The notes under the pieces are model-generated. The model made no database searches. It saw only the letters and a list, made by a program, of their open reading frames with translations, and was not told the DNA's origin. A stretch of 64,000 nucleotides of DNA. Origin: Toxonevra muliebris. Lineage: Eukaryota > Arthropoda > Insecta > Diptera > Pallopteridae. This document shows, in pieces, positions 1-10,587 of the stretch (the first letter of the stretch is position 1; each line of letters opens with the position of its first letter). The stretch spans positions 59,222,079 through 59,286,078 of the forward strand of contig OY829327.1 in assembly GCA_963691655.1 (NCBI GenBank), given 5' to 3'. Both the position numbers and the translations under genes were made by a program.

Positions 1-245
1 GTTGTAGCCTGAACTACATAAAAACTTTTGTGTATTCGACCACGTGATTTTTAATACCTATTGTCGCAATTCTGAAAAATCTTAAAGAAAAATTTAGATT
101 TTTTACGCTTATTCGAGTATTAACACTTATGGACTTGACTTGATTAAATAATTCATTATATTGTATAGATAAGAATACTTCTATTCTCATAAAAAATTCA
201 AAACATTTTAGTATCGCAAGTAAATTATTTTTTGTTTATCTTCAG
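1..245 (+). other. Last intron of the receptor kinase gene (partial)
   Basis: AT-rich sequence with no open frame leads into a T-rich tract and the acceptor ttcag at 241-245. The donor site is outside the window. Confidence 0.7.
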
Positions 246-470
246 GTTCGTGACGGTTATCGTTTGGAAAAACCCGAACATTGTCGCCGTGAGCTCTACA
301 ACATAATGTACTATTGCTGGTCAAATGATGCTAATGAGCGGCCGATATTTTCGGAGATTGTACAAATGCTGGATAAATTGTTGCACACAGAAATGGATTA
401 CATCGAATTGGAACGTTTCCCCGATCACAACTACTACAATATACTTAATCTAAGTGGAGAGAAATTATAA
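246..470 (+). CDS. Cad96Ca: Terminal exon of a receptor tyrosine kinase, Cad96Ca-like
   Basis: This exon encodes the last 74 residues of a transmembrane receptor tyrosine kinase. It opens after a pyrimidine-rich tract ending in ag at 244-245 and reads in phase to TAA at 468-470. The start VRDGYRLEKPEHCRRELY followed by MYYCW and ERP is the classic end of the kinase C-lobe (GYRxxKPxxCxxELYxxMxxCW...ERPxF). It is followed by a tail rich in Tyr (MDYIELERFPDHNYYNI) that could be phosphorylated. From memory this tail resembles Drosophila Cad96Ca (Stitcher), a cadherin-domain receptor kinase of epidermal wound response. Kinase identity follows from motifs; the Cad96Ca assignment is recognition only. 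The catalytic loop, DFG and ectodomain lie upstream, outside the window. Alternatives are other Torso/FGFR-like kinases. Confidence 0.85.
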   Translation, partial: VRDGYRLEKPEHCRRELYNIMYYCWSNDANERPIFSEIVQMLDKLLHTEMDYIELERFPDHNYYNILNLSGEKL

Positions 471-548
471 ATCAACCAAAAATGTTTCTTTTACTTTTCT
501 ATTACCAAAGCTACGTACTTGCAAAGTAGCCACACATTGTAAAGTATA

Positions 549-554
549 AATAAA
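549..554 (+). promoter_or_regulatory. Polyadenylation signal AATAAA of the kinase gene
   Basis: The first AATAAA hexamer after the stop codon lies 78 bases downstream. This gives a short 3' UTR of about 100 bases if used. A second AATAAA-like hexamer near 865 could serve a longer form. Confidence 0.55.
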
Positions 555-730
555 TGTATTTATAAATATGTTAAGATACTTACTGGAAAATATAAGCAAA
601 TGGGAACGGATCTACGCGCATACACGTACATAGAACATTACATTACATGGAACTGCTTGAGATGATAAGAATTCTGAAAAGGAAATCTACTTTAATGTTG
701 ATTCAGCATAATGCATTGAGACTTGATTGT

Positions 731-751
731 GTATGTGTGTGTGTGTGTGTG
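731..751. repeat. (GT)n microsatellite
   Basis: About ten GT dinucleotides, with one interruption at the left edge. The overlapping frames of Cys-Val and His-Thr runs are artefacts of it. Confidence 0.9.
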
Positions 752-1376
752 GACATTTGCTCACATTACAAATATACTCGTATTTATTTACGCCATGGTT
801 ATCCCACGCATTCAATTCATCCAACCAATAACAATACAAGCTACGTACACTGCCACACTCGAAAAATAAAGTTTTGCTGCATTTTAATGCACTTTGCTGC
901 TTTTCTTTCAAACTCAAGTGGCAGCAAAGTATTGCATTTATTTTTTTGTTGGAAAACCCATAACTGTGAAAACACTGCGTTCCCTTGTATAGTCATATAA
1001 ATATGTATTAACGTTAAAAGAAGGAGTTTAGATTTTAAAATATATACTATACATATCTATATACAATATACATATATTTAAATAAATACTATGTACATAA
1101 ATTTTTATGTATTTTGTTTACATTATATTAGATTTTAAGTGAATTGCATTGTATAAGGATTATTTACTTTTACAATTTTAAAATTTTATTTATTCACACA
1201 GAATTTTGTAAAACCAAATTTGAAAAAAGAAATAAAATAATTTTATTAATTAAGCTGTAAGCTATTTTGAAGAGTGAGACATAAACCCAAAGAACTTTCA
1301 AAAGGGAAAAGAAGTGGGCGTGCCCTGAACATGGAATGGTATATGGTTAGGCTGTAAATGGTCATATTTTTCAGAT
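752..1376. other. Intergenic, AT-rich, no feature recognised
   Basis: Contains short tata/tacata runs and stop codons in all frames. No coding signature or known repeat was seen. Confidence 0.6.
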
Positions 1377-2645
1377 TAGTGTCCGACCGAATATTCGGCT
1401 TCGGTTCATCGGCCTAAAAATGCATCTTCGGCTACAGCTTCGGCAAAAAATGGCCGAAGTTTTGGGCGAAGTATTTTGCCGAAGCCGAAGATTATAAGCA
1501 TTTTATTTTATAATAATTTTTACTATAGATTCGCAGTGAAAATGTGTACAAATAAATAAATGTGGACTTATTATATAAAGTATGTACATTACAATTTCTG
1601 TGTTATATGTTCTCAGTTTGATTGTTCCATTGTTACTTTTGAAGTAACCCATAGATTTACAACCTGAAATCAGTGATTTTTTTAACAAAAAACCTGCAGA
1701 ATCTTATACAATTAGAGTCAGCAGAAGCAAGCCAAACTTTTTTACCTTTTAAGTAAGACTTGGAACGTGTTGGAAAGGGCGTGAATTGTTAGAGAAGGCG
1801 ACATTTTCCATTACTTTTTTTTCGCTTTCAAGTGATCAAAAAAATTAAAAATTTTTTTTTGCTGAAATCGCCTTAGAATATGTGGGTAAATAGATTCTTT
1901 AAAATTCACAGTCGATTGAAAGTTACAGATGTAAAACTTGGCAAGCCCTGGTACAGTAGTTATGAATTTTTGAACTTTCAACCTAGTTTTTCTCAAAACT
2001 GCATTTTTCGAAATGACTGCCACGATATCTCCAAAACTAATGAACTGATTGCGCTTAAATTTTCATCGTTTCTTCAGTACATCAATAGTTCCGTCTGAAT
2101 TGAAATTTTCAAAACTGGATAGATAGATAGTACTTTTATTTGACATTTTTATATAAAAGCACATGTGACTTAACTAACAGAACATACGATAAAACTATCC
2201 CAAAAAATTAATTTTTGATATTTTTACTTAATATCGATTAATACGTTGATTCAATCTTTGATTTTAGATAAGCAGAATCATAGTAGCCATTGGCCAACTT
2301 TTTTTGACTCGGATGTCGTAAACGATAGTCGATATATAGTCGATGCAACTGTCTATTTTGACGTAAACAAATTTTAAATGATTTTTGAAATAAACGATAT
2401 TACTCAGTTCCTTCGATAATGAGCAGTTATTTAGTGCTACTGGCCATATTTTTATTTAGCGTAACTATCTATTATTTTTATTTTTCTGTAAATGTTTGCA
2501 AAAACATAGGTAAAAAAAATATATTTTCAGATTTTTATTTTCTTATATTTTAAAAATTCTTCGGTCTTCGGCTTCGGCCGAAGGATAGATGAACGGCCGA
2601 AGTTCGGCTTCAGCTACGGCCAAAAAATCACCTTCGGTCGAATTA
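1377..2645. mobile_element. CTTCGG-rich TIR transposon, copy 1 (non-autonomous)
   Basis: The left end reads TAGTGTCCGACCGAA followed by repeated CTTCGG/CCGAAG words. The right end (about 2560-2640) carries the inverse arrangement ending ccttcggtcg. The same ends, and most of 1490-1830 and 2240-2560, recur at 28154-29192, proving a dispersed element. The central part (about 1870-2230) differs from copy 2. The extreme right end has decayed (aatta instead of ggcacta), so no target duplication can be read. It has no recognisable transposase; a 61-codon minus frame at 1503-1688 has a counterpart in copy 2 but no known motif. The ends suggest the hAT superfamily; this is inference. Confidence 0.8.
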
Positions 2646-3413
2646 AAATCAAACCTCCCTAATGTATTGTATAACATTTCGTATGATATTTATTAGCGTC
2701 ATCTTAATTTCGAACATTTTCGAACAATTATTTTGTTATTCTGTAAGCGATTTCCCACGAAAATCTTATATGTAATATTTTTTGAGAGCCGGAAGAGTTT
2801 CAATCGATAAACCCAAAACATAACGTGTTATAATCTCATTTTACTATTCAAAACCAATTAACGTCATGTATTTTATGAGAATGTTCTTCCTAACATAAAC
2901 TCTTATTAACTTTTCTCTTACTAGTTGAACAATCAACAACTTTATATTCATTCCATTGAAGTTTTACAACTGGCTTAATGAATAAAATCAATCAAGGAAG
3001 TAAACATAAATACCACTTACGAGTACATGTACAATTTGCCATTTCATCAAATAGCAAAGTACAACACCTCAAAATTCAACAATGGAGCAGTAAAACCTCT
3101 AAGTCATTTATTAACGCCCAAAACAGATGAAAAACATATCATCCTTCCTTCTCTCTCGCCTGCCCTCTTTCGGTTCCTATACAATACTTAAGCTTCGTCT
3201 CGTTCAGTGTAACTCACTAATTTCAATACAAATTCAATATTTTAGCTATCAAGTCGAAAGGTACTCGACTCGAAGAAACAAAAGCAAATAAATTGAGTAG
3301 AACAACAACAACAGCACTTAGGAATGTCAACACATCAGTCAATAGTAATAGCTAAAACAACCAGAACAACACAAGCAATAAGAATTTTAGAAGCTACGAA
3401 ACAGAAATGTCCT
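2646..3413. other. Intergenic, no feature recognised
   Basis: AT-rich, with a cytosine/thymine-rich patch near 3140-3180 and CAACAACAACA words near 3303. No coding signature. Confidence 0.5.
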
Positions 3414-3449
3414 TCAGCTGACACCCAAAAGATGTGAAACCATCACATC
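3414..3449 (-). CDS. Possible last exon of an unrecognised small gene
   Basis: On the minus strand a long pyrimidine tract (cattcactttcttgctcgc) ends in cacctcag at 3450. The next 36 bases read DVMVSHLLGVS and stop at 3414-3416. Phase 0 matches the end of the coding-like segment at 4315-4501. The acceptor is strong, but eleven codons carry little coding evidence, so this is a proposal to join, not a demonstrated exon. Confidence 0.25.
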   Translation of the reverse strand, partial: DVMVSHLLGVS

Positions 3450-4129
3450 CTGAGGTGCGAGCAAGAAAGTGAATGTTATAAATTTGAGTCTCCCAACTAA
3501 GGTTCTTTCTATTACTAATACATTGTACAACAAGTTTAAATTCCGAAAGCTTTTTAACATTCATAATACGATAGTGAAAAACGCTTACGATATATAAACA
3601 TTTTATCTTGTTCACTACTATTGTAATACAATTTCCAAATTTTCGGAATTTTTCCGGGACTCGAAATTTGTACCCTACACCCAATTATAAAGGAGGCAAG
3701 TGCAATTATGTATTGTTGGATTTTGCAGCTTAGATTTAAAGTTTTATGCATGTGGCACTAACGATGGCAGTATTGTCACGTGTTAACGCGCAAGAATTAG
3801 ATTAATAGTTCATCAAATTAATGTAAATTTATACCTTTCAACTGAAATTACAATTTATCCTTCTTGAAAACGCTTTCGGCTTACTGCTGAGCTAAACAGC
3901 AACACAAAACTGTCCCATGGGCGAAACAAAATTAGTTAAACGCTTTCGAAAGCGCTCTGCACGTCACTATTATAACAAACACATCCCATTCTACTCATGC
4001 TCATCCCACTCTATACCTCCTTCTTTCCACGCAGTTCAACCCTCTCTATTCTGCAGAAGCAGTGGGCAAAAAGTAAATAACAAACAATACAACCATTTAA
4101 ATTATCCACCCTCCTCTATTTAGTCACAC

Positions 4130-4164
4130 ACCCATCCATCCACCCATCCACCCACCCATCTATC
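4130..4164. repeat. (CATC/CACC)n short tandem repeat
   Basis: Imperfect tetranucleotide repeats of catc and cacc. Confidence 0.85.
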
Positions 4165-4314
4165 CGCAACTCCCATCCGAAATTCAGTAGAGTTTGGTCG
4201 ATTCGACCACAGCATACTCATTACGCAACCAAAACATGTTGAAATCTACTCTTTCGTAGAGGAGACAGGAGACGAGTGAAGGAGATTGTTGTATGTAAGT
4301 ATACAAAATTTTAC

Positions 4315-4501
4315 CATTTTCACAACACGACCGAAATGAGGAATACCAAACGACTGCTCGCTCCACTGACAATGAGATAAATAGTGACAGCGTAACATCT
4401 TCGAGACATCGTCAAGAATCGCCTTGTACTCATCATCCATACAGTGTTCGTTCACCGCCAATTCCATCTCGAATTCCTCTCTCCTCTTCCAGTAGTCTTT
4501 G
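4315..4501 (-). CDS. Coding-like internal exon, unrecognised gene
   Basis: Reading the minus strand from an acceptor (catcag, AG at 4502-4503) gives 62 codons without a stop. The next base after the last ATG is a GTAAAA donor at 4309-4314. The protein is rich in acidic and basic residues (KDYWKRREEFEMELA, then DDEYKAILDDVSKMLR and GIPHFGRVVKM). Codon choice (GAG, GAC, AAG) differs sharply from the surrounding AT-rich DNA, and the N-terminal part looks helical. An alternative acceptor ten bases upstream (exon start 4511) would add four codons but change the phase. I do not recognise the protein. It could join a start exon at 8510-8541 and a terminal exon at 3414-3449, giving about 84 residues. 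It could also be a fragment of a larger gene. Confidence 0.5.
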
Positions 4502-4511
4502 CTGATGTCTT

Positions 4512-5405
4512 CTATGAGTTTAGAATAGATAAATAGTTATGGCTCCCTGGTTCGAGCGAAGAACTCGTTTGTTACTTTCACGGCTTGCAGCAAAATGATG
4601 AAATTGATGTTAGATGCTTTCATTTGTTTTTATGTTTAGTTGTTGTGTTTCTATTCTACTACTCGTACATATACATATCTAAATATATATGTATATATAT
4701 TTACGTATACAAGTATGTACGTATGTCGTTGTTGTTATGCCTAAATGGATGCATAAACATTCCGTTTGCAAAGGCGCAAGTAATCCCTCACGTCCTGTTT
4801 AAGAATGTTTATTTTCAGCAATAGACTCTCAATTCATTGGTATATCGCAGAAAACTTTTCGTAGAAAATGTTGAAATTCATAAACGGAGGAAAAAGCATC
4901 TGCTTTAAATTTATGAAATTTTAAAAGTCATGCTTCAATCACACGAACTTTGTACTTTAATTTAATTCCATTAAATCCATTCAGAATGGTGTGCAAATAA
5001 GCTCAAATACTACTGAAATACAGCATCCGTTTGCCTAAATTTTGGTACTCATTGTAACCTATTTTAACGAGTTCAGGAAGCACCGAAAGGGTTTCTTTAT
5101 TGGACTCTACATCTAGTTGTGTCTGGTTTGGTTGTGCCTAAGTTAAAAATCCTGTATTGGTCCTTAATGTTGTGATGAGATAGAAGGATTTTTTAATCCA
5201 AAACTTATATTTTTAAAGCCGCCATTTTGCGAAAATTGAAAAGATAAATGTTCGATCTGGCTTGAGATAAATTATCAAGCCAATTATTTTTTGTTTTCGA
5301 ATTGATTTTAGATGAACCATTAAGGAGTACTGTTGACCACCGCAAAGTCCTTTTATGAGAAAAAGGCTCGAGTTGATAACTTGAAATTTTCGTAAAATAT
5401 AGTGT
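4512..5405. other. Intergenic or intronic, no feature recognised
   Basis: AT-rich. tatatatgtatatata repeats lie at about 4680-4700. If the small-gene model holds, this is part of its first intron. Confidence 0.5.
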
Positions 5406-5411
5406 AGGATA

Positions 5412-5687
5412 AGTTAGGTTGGAGTGGCTGTCTGGGGGAACTCTAAGGCCTGAACGGCCCATTGGGATACCACTTAGTTAGACCTACAGTTTAATGCCGG
5501 TTCCAAATGGCGGTGTGGCAATTTGTTGTCACTTGGTGGTTTTGCCATTGCCTGTCAAGATGTACTTGTACACTTGTTTATAATTCTCATTCAGACTTGT
5601 ACACTTTCTTATAATTCTCATTCACTTCATATCGATTGTGAACATAAGAAGGTTATGAGAATTAACCGCCCGGGTTACCAAATATTA
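5412..5687 (-). mobile_element. tRNA-derived SINE family 1, 5'-truncated copy
   Basis: Matches on the opposite strand the body of the SINE at 7224-7528: the tail ggttggagtggctgtc, the middle gcctgaacggcccattg, the core ggtggttttgccattgcc and the inner part ending in ggttaattctcat. The tRNA-like head is missing; the match stops where the head would begin. This is the usual result of incomplete reverse transcription. The stretch around 5565-5630 carries a small internal duplication of cttgtacact...ataattctcattca. Confidence 0.85.
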
Positions 5688-6017
5688 AACAATATTAAAT
5701 AAAAAACACTAAAAATGTATTCTATTCCACACCTCTGAGTGTACGTAACCCCCAAATAACTAGAGACCCTCCTAGTATTACGCACTACTCTCAAGAATAA
5801 AAAATCATAATTTAATATTGATATTCTTGTTTACTATTAATCACGTATTTTATTTATTCTGAATTAGTATTGTTATCCATACCTTTTATAAATAATAACA
5901 AATTAACTTGGAGTTTTCTTAAAATCTAATAAGTGGTAATCTAATTTTGGTTCGCTGAGGGCAATTCTCTATATTCAACTCATAACTGGTAAATAATAAG
6001 CACTCCCTTGATTCTGA

Positions 6018-6025
6018 TATACATA
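6018..6025. repeat. Target-site duplication, left copy (TATACATA)
   Basis: Eight bases identical to 8021-8028 on the other side of the hAT-type element. Confidence 0.88.
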
Positions 6026-8020
6026 CAGTGGCGGTTCTAGGATTTGAGTTTGGGGGGCCTGATTTCACTAAATTAAAGGATAAATTTTTAGACTTAATAT
6101 CGACTAAAACCCTGACCTAGACCAAAAACTAGTGTAAAAATTATATCAATGTTCACACCAAAAATACAGACCAAAAATTAAAGATAACTGGAACAAAACT
6201 GAGACCAAAATTCAAACTAAAATCGGATAGAAATTTAGGCGGAAATTTCGACCAAGTCGCAAACTAAAATTCAAACACTTTTTTTCAGATCGAAGTTCAA
6301 ACCAAGAAAAGGACCAGATTAAAACCAAAACCTTGATTAACTCATTATTGCCCAGCCGGTGTGTTCACTTACCAGCAGTTTGTTCAAGCATATTACTTCA
6401 TATATGTGACCTATGATTTGTCTGATGGATTTATATTATTAAATAATCTATTTTGAGAAAACAATTTGAAGGAAATTTTGATTTCCTTTGAGAAAAAGTT
6501 TTGATGAAACAATTTGATACATCTTTATATTTTCAGTAATTTTTGGTGGAAACAAAAACCAGAAAAAAAATTAAATTAACGAACTTTCAAAATATATATT
6601 CATATCACTCTTAGCATCGATGTCACTATTGATATCGGCCTGGTGGTAAGTAAGTTTATCATCTCACATCTGCAGAACCAAGTACTCTATTTTTATGAAA
6701 ATTTGAATATATCTTCATTTGACCCAAAAACCAATATATTTTAACTTTCAAAGAGATCTGAACACGCTTTTGGGTATCGAGCAACAACCGGTTAAAAAGA
6801 CAATGTTCAGACCACAAATCGGACAAAAATTCCAGCAAAAATCGACCAAAACGATGCCAAATTCAGATCAAAACTCAGACTAAAAACACAAAATTCAGAC
6901 CGAATCCAAACCACAATTAATTTAAAATTCATTCCAAAGTTAAAAAAAAATTTAAACCACAACTTAAAATAATAGTTAGATAAAATTGTATGATAAAACG
7001 ACGCCAACTACGGACAGAAAGCAAACCCAAAATTCAGGCCAAAAACTAGTGGGAATATCTAATAAATATTCATATCAAAAAATTTTAACTCAAATTAAAC
7101 AAAAACTGGACCAAAATTCCAGCCGAATTCCGATCAAAATTTAAAACCAAATTCAGACCGGATTCAGACCAAAATTTCAACCATAACTCAAACTAAGAGT
7201 TAGATTAAAGCGCCTAATAAAAAGACGACCTCGATAGTCTAGTGGGTAGTGCACTAGACTTTCATCTGGGAGGTTCGGGTTCGATTCCCGTCTTCGTCTG
7301 GTGGTTAATTTTCATTACTTTCTTATATTCACTATCAATATGAAGTGTATGAGAATTATAAGATAGTGTACAAGTACACACATTGGTTGGTAATGGCAAA
7401 ACCACCAAGCCGATAAAAAATTGCCACACCGCCGTTCGGAATCGGCGTTAAACTGTAGGTCCAACTATGTGGTATCACAATGGGTCGTTCAGGCCTAAGT
7501 GTGTCTCTCGACAGCCACTCCAATCTAACCTAATAAAAATTAAAAACAAACCAAAGATTAGACCAGAAATCAGATCAAACACTGAGTAAACGCTGGTCTG
7601 AACTGAACAAAATTCTGACCACAATTTAAACTAGGACTAAAACTCAGACCAGAAGGATCTTAAATACAGACCCAAAACAAATCAAAATTTAGACCGAACA
7701 CGGATTAAAACTCAAACCAAATTCAGATTTTTAATCTACCTGACCTAAAGTAAGATTCAAATATTCGACCTCATTTTAATATTTATATTAAATAAATATT
7801 ATTAAAATAATATATAATATAAAACAATATCTTAAATTCTAAAATTCTTCTTTTATTGAAAGTAAATGCTTTTCGCTGCTAATGGCTTTTTTGGAAAAAT
7901 CAAAAAAATTTTGATTTCTCAATCACCGTTTACTATAAATTTACTATATATTTGGTAAATCAAATTTGCCGGGTTCTGGGGGGCCTCAGCCCCTATTTCC
8001 CCCCTCTGGGCCCGCCACAG
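6026..8020. mobile_element. hAT-type non-autonomous transposon with internal tandem repeats
   Basis: Left end CAGTGGCGGTTCTAGG and right end (inverted) CTGTGGCGGGCCCAGAGG are imperfect terminal inverted repeats of the common hAT CAGTGGCGG type. The element is flanked by a perfect 8-bp direct repeat TATACATA at 6018-6025 and 8021-8028, which is the hAT target-duplication length. The subterminal DNA is rich in GGGGGGCC. The interior (about 6080-6330, 6790-7220, 7550-7760) is a degenerate array of short words around gaccaaaattcaaac. No transposase frame is present. A SINE is nested at 7224-7528, so that SINE is younger than the element. Confidence 0.88.
7224..7528 (+). mobile_element. tRNA-Glu-derived SINE family 1, full-length nested copy
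   Basis: The head contains a Pol III A-box (tagtctagtgg) and an exact B-box (ggttcgattcc). The anticodon-loop region actttcat and the stretch up to the B-box resemble tRNA-Glu(TTC). A tRNA-unrelated body follows, with ggtggttaattttcatt, tgccattacc-type core and a tail ccaatctaacctaa. An 11-bp direct repeat CCTAATAAAAA flanks it at 7213-7223 and 7529-7539, indicating LINE-driven insertion into the older hAT-type element. The partner LINE is not identified. Confidence 0.87.
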
Positions 8021-8028
8021 TATACATA
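8021..8028. repeat. Target-site duplication, right copy (TATACATA)
   Basis: Eight bases identical to 6018-6025. Confidence 0.88.
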
Positions 8029-8509
8029 CCATATATACTTTATTGCACGATAAATTTACTTTTCAAACAACTGATTGTTCTCGAAGAAAAATATTTCTAC
8101 TACTTCCATTTTGCTTTTGTATTTTTAAAACGAACAAAAGCAACAAGAACAATCATGTATAATATAGTACAACAATACGATGAACAATATTGCAATCGAT
8201 TATCTATTCATTTGCAATTTACCTTTTACTCATCGTACAAACTATAAAATATGTAACCAATTCGGGTTTTACCACCATTGCACCCCTTTCTTCTCTTACA
8301 AGCTACATTGCGAGAATTTTGCCAATAAGAAGATGTTTATGATGATAGAAAATTTCCGACAATTTTCTCTTTTTACTGGGATGTGTTAGTGTGACATTTC
8401 CAACATACATACATATGTACACATGTTTTTGATTCTATGTATGTGCACGAGCGGGGTTCGAAGCGAAGTTGGAGCCACAGCAATGACGAAGCTTTCAAGG
8501 CATACTCAC
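8029..8509. other. Intergenic or intronic, no feature recognised
   Basis: AT-rich; several short frames overlap but none has a motif. Confidence 0.5.
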
Positions 8510-8541
8510 CCGTATGCCATCATAACCTCACAAAGCTTCAT
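8510..8541 (-). CDS. Possible first coding exon of an unrecognised small gene
   Basis: On the minus strand an ATG in fair insect context (ataATG) opens MKLCEVMMAYG and runs into a consensus donor GTGAGT at 8504-8509. The exon ends two bases into a codon, which fits the acceptor at 4502-4503. The short length makes this weak on its own; the agreement of phase with 4315-4501 is the reason to list it. Confidence 0.27.
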
Positions 8542-9239
8542 TATTCAAGACAACAACGATAAGTGTGTCGGTTTTTTTGTCGCTTGTTTGCAAAAATAAA
8601 GTTTCTTTCTCTACATTATCGTTGAAAGGAAAAAGTGGATGTGGGGTACACGAGTATTGTGTTTGAAACTTTCCGTATAAAAATTTTGAAGCAAATTGGA
8701 TACTTCTTTCGGGACGAAGATTTGGGAAATGAAGTGTGTAGATAACGATATCAATTTAATAGAAAATATAGTTAAAAATGCATTGTGTTACTGTCGTAAA
8801 ACTTAGGTTGTGAATGAAAGAATCAATCGAGAAACTTGGAAATTAAAGTTTTGGTGGTTAAAACTAATTGATATGGTGCATCTTCTGATATATCCGATAG
8901 TCACTTTCACTTAAAACGTGGCTTACTAAAAATTTAACCTTGAAATACAATTTCAATTTAATAAATTTCTCAGCCCTACGAGCTATTAAATGATTGGAAA
9001 CAATCTACTTATTTGTTTATCAAGCGCTAGAAACTTTTGGCTCATAATAAACCAATTCTCTTTAGTTCTTTAGTCCGATCCTTAAAATTAATAGAGTTAA
9101 GAAAATATGAAGAGAATTTGAAATTTTTTGTTGGATTCTATACATTTAAAATGATAAACGTATAACTTTTATTTATATCATAGTAGAGTACTCTCCAGCA
9201 AAGTTTTCCACTATTATTTCACTAGACTACATTTTGTTT
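8542..9239. other. Intergenic, no feature recognised
   Basis: AT-rich, stops in all frames, no repeat identified. Confidence 0.5.
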
Positions 9240-9359
9240 TAGTGGTAGTGAAAGCATAGTGCTCAGACCAACCACATTCACTATCACTAAATAAACACTA
9301 TCCAACATTTCTTAAAGATAAATAATAATAAGGAAAAATAAATCGTATTAAAAAAGTAA

Positions 9360-9601
9360 AACTTGTTTGCACTCATCAATATAAGTATTTTAAAGTTGTC
9401 ATCAGTGAGATTCCTCTTCCGAGATGCATTTACCATGTCGGCAAATGAGAATAAACATTCCACCGGGGCGGAGGATGGAATTGGCGTGTTATATTTTAAA
9501 AATACCTTTTTTTTACAGTTGGATGCCGTTGAAACACACAAAACAGATCTATCCATATCTCTTATATAAAGCCCATGAAAGTTTTGCTGAAAAAGCAACA
9601 A
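9360..9601 (-). pseudogene. hAT transposase, C-terminal dimerisation domain fragment
   Basis: The frame contains KYNTPIPSSAPVECLFSFAD and then RKRNLTDDNFKILILMSANK. This matches the signature of the hAT C-terminal dimerisation region (YNTPxPSSAPVERLFSxAG...RxxLxxxNFExLxxLxxN). That domain mediates hexamer or dimer assembly of hAT transposases. Only about 80 residues remain; the BED finger and the catalytic DDE core are absent, and the nested insertion at 9644 cuts off the upstream part. It is therefore a dead fragment. Recognition is by motif. Confidence 0.85.
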
Positions 9602-9635
9602 AAAACCAGCAATATTTTACCGTTAATATCGGTTC

Positions 9636-9643
9636 ATTATACC
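9636..9643. repeat. Target-site duplication, left copy (ATTATACC)
   Basis: Identical to 10580-10587, flanking the nested hAT-type element. Confidence 0.88.
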
Positions 9644-10579
9644 TAGGGTTGTAGCACCTGTTTCATTATTTTCCTTTCACTATTTATTATAGCAATTATA
9701 CGCCGTTTGGAAGTTGAACCCGAGGCAGCTGGATTCCCAGTCTAGCACTCTGCCATTAGGCCACCGAGGCGTCCTCTTTTTCCCGGACACTGTCCTGTTT
9801 TTTAGAGCGTCCAGGGACGTCCTCTATAGTTTTCCGTTTGTGTTCGGGTAAATATTAAAGTCCAGGGAAAGTCTTCGTTTTATCTTGTAAGTATGTATGT
9901 AGTCTCAAACTAATTTTTAAAATCAGTTTTCAACAACTGATCTATATTTTTTGTTTTAAAATAAATAGGTAAATATGATAGTTGCATCAGAGTTCCTTTG
10001 TTTCCAAACTTTTGTAAAGAGCATGAATGATGAAAATATAAATTGCAACAAATTTTCGTGTGTTTTCTTTAACAAATACGAAAATTTCTATGAACATTTA
10101 AAAAGTAGCTGAGCCAGGAATTCCATAACTATTTGCTTTAATGCAGTAAAAAAGTTTTGAAAGATATTGGAAGTGTAGACAAGTATATGGAAACTGAGCA
10201 GTGTTTTTTTTTTTTTGTTTTTGTATACGACAAGGTAGGTAAAATCTTCAGAGATACTGGCAGCCCCGCGCTGTACAGCATGCACAATTCACACTCCAGT
10301 GTACTTACGTTTGACCCTTGCGGCACCGCCAATTGAGGCATTCCTTCGCAAAGAAAAAACAGTAGTGTAGAAACACATGTATGTATTATACGTACACATT
10401 TTATAATTTATGTATTGTATAAAAGTTCTTGTAAATGAACTAATTCTTTGTATTTAAATGTATTTTGTATACAATTTTGTAAAACATATGTTTCAAATAT
10501 TCATACTTTTTTGAGAAATTTATATTATTTTATGCGTTCTCGCTGTCCTCGATTTCAATATTTTGGCATAACAACCCTA
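9644..10579. mobile_element. Nested hAT-type element (TAGGGTTGT ends)
   Basis: Termini TAGGGTTGTAGCACC and (inverted) TAGGGTTGTTATGCC share a perfect 9-bp start. The element is flanked by a perfect 8-bp duplication ATTATACC. Length is 936 bp with no transposase frame, so it is non-autonomous. It lies within the hAT relic at 9240-10638, and contains a tRNA-like segment at 9701-9771. Confidence 0.85.
9701..9771 (-). other. tRNA-like segment inside the nested hAT-type element
   Basis: The minus strand reads GCCTCGG, then an A-box-like tggcctaatgg, a CTAGA/TCCAG anticodon-type stem with a ctgggaa loop (GGG, as in tRNA-Pro), and a B-box-like ggttcaacttc. Acceptor pairing is incomplete and the T-stem is weak. 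It is best read as a tRNA-derived SINE head or tRNA pseudogene, not a working tRNA. Confidence 0.5.
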
Positions 10580-10587
10580 ATTATACC
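10580..10587. repeat. Target-site duplication, right copy (ATTATACC)
   Basis: Identical to 9636-9643. Confidence 0.88.

Noticed and set aside
7226..7298. Functional tRNA-Glu gene
   Set aside because: The acceptor stem and anticodon stem do not pair properly and the sequence continues into a repeated SINE body present in three copies.
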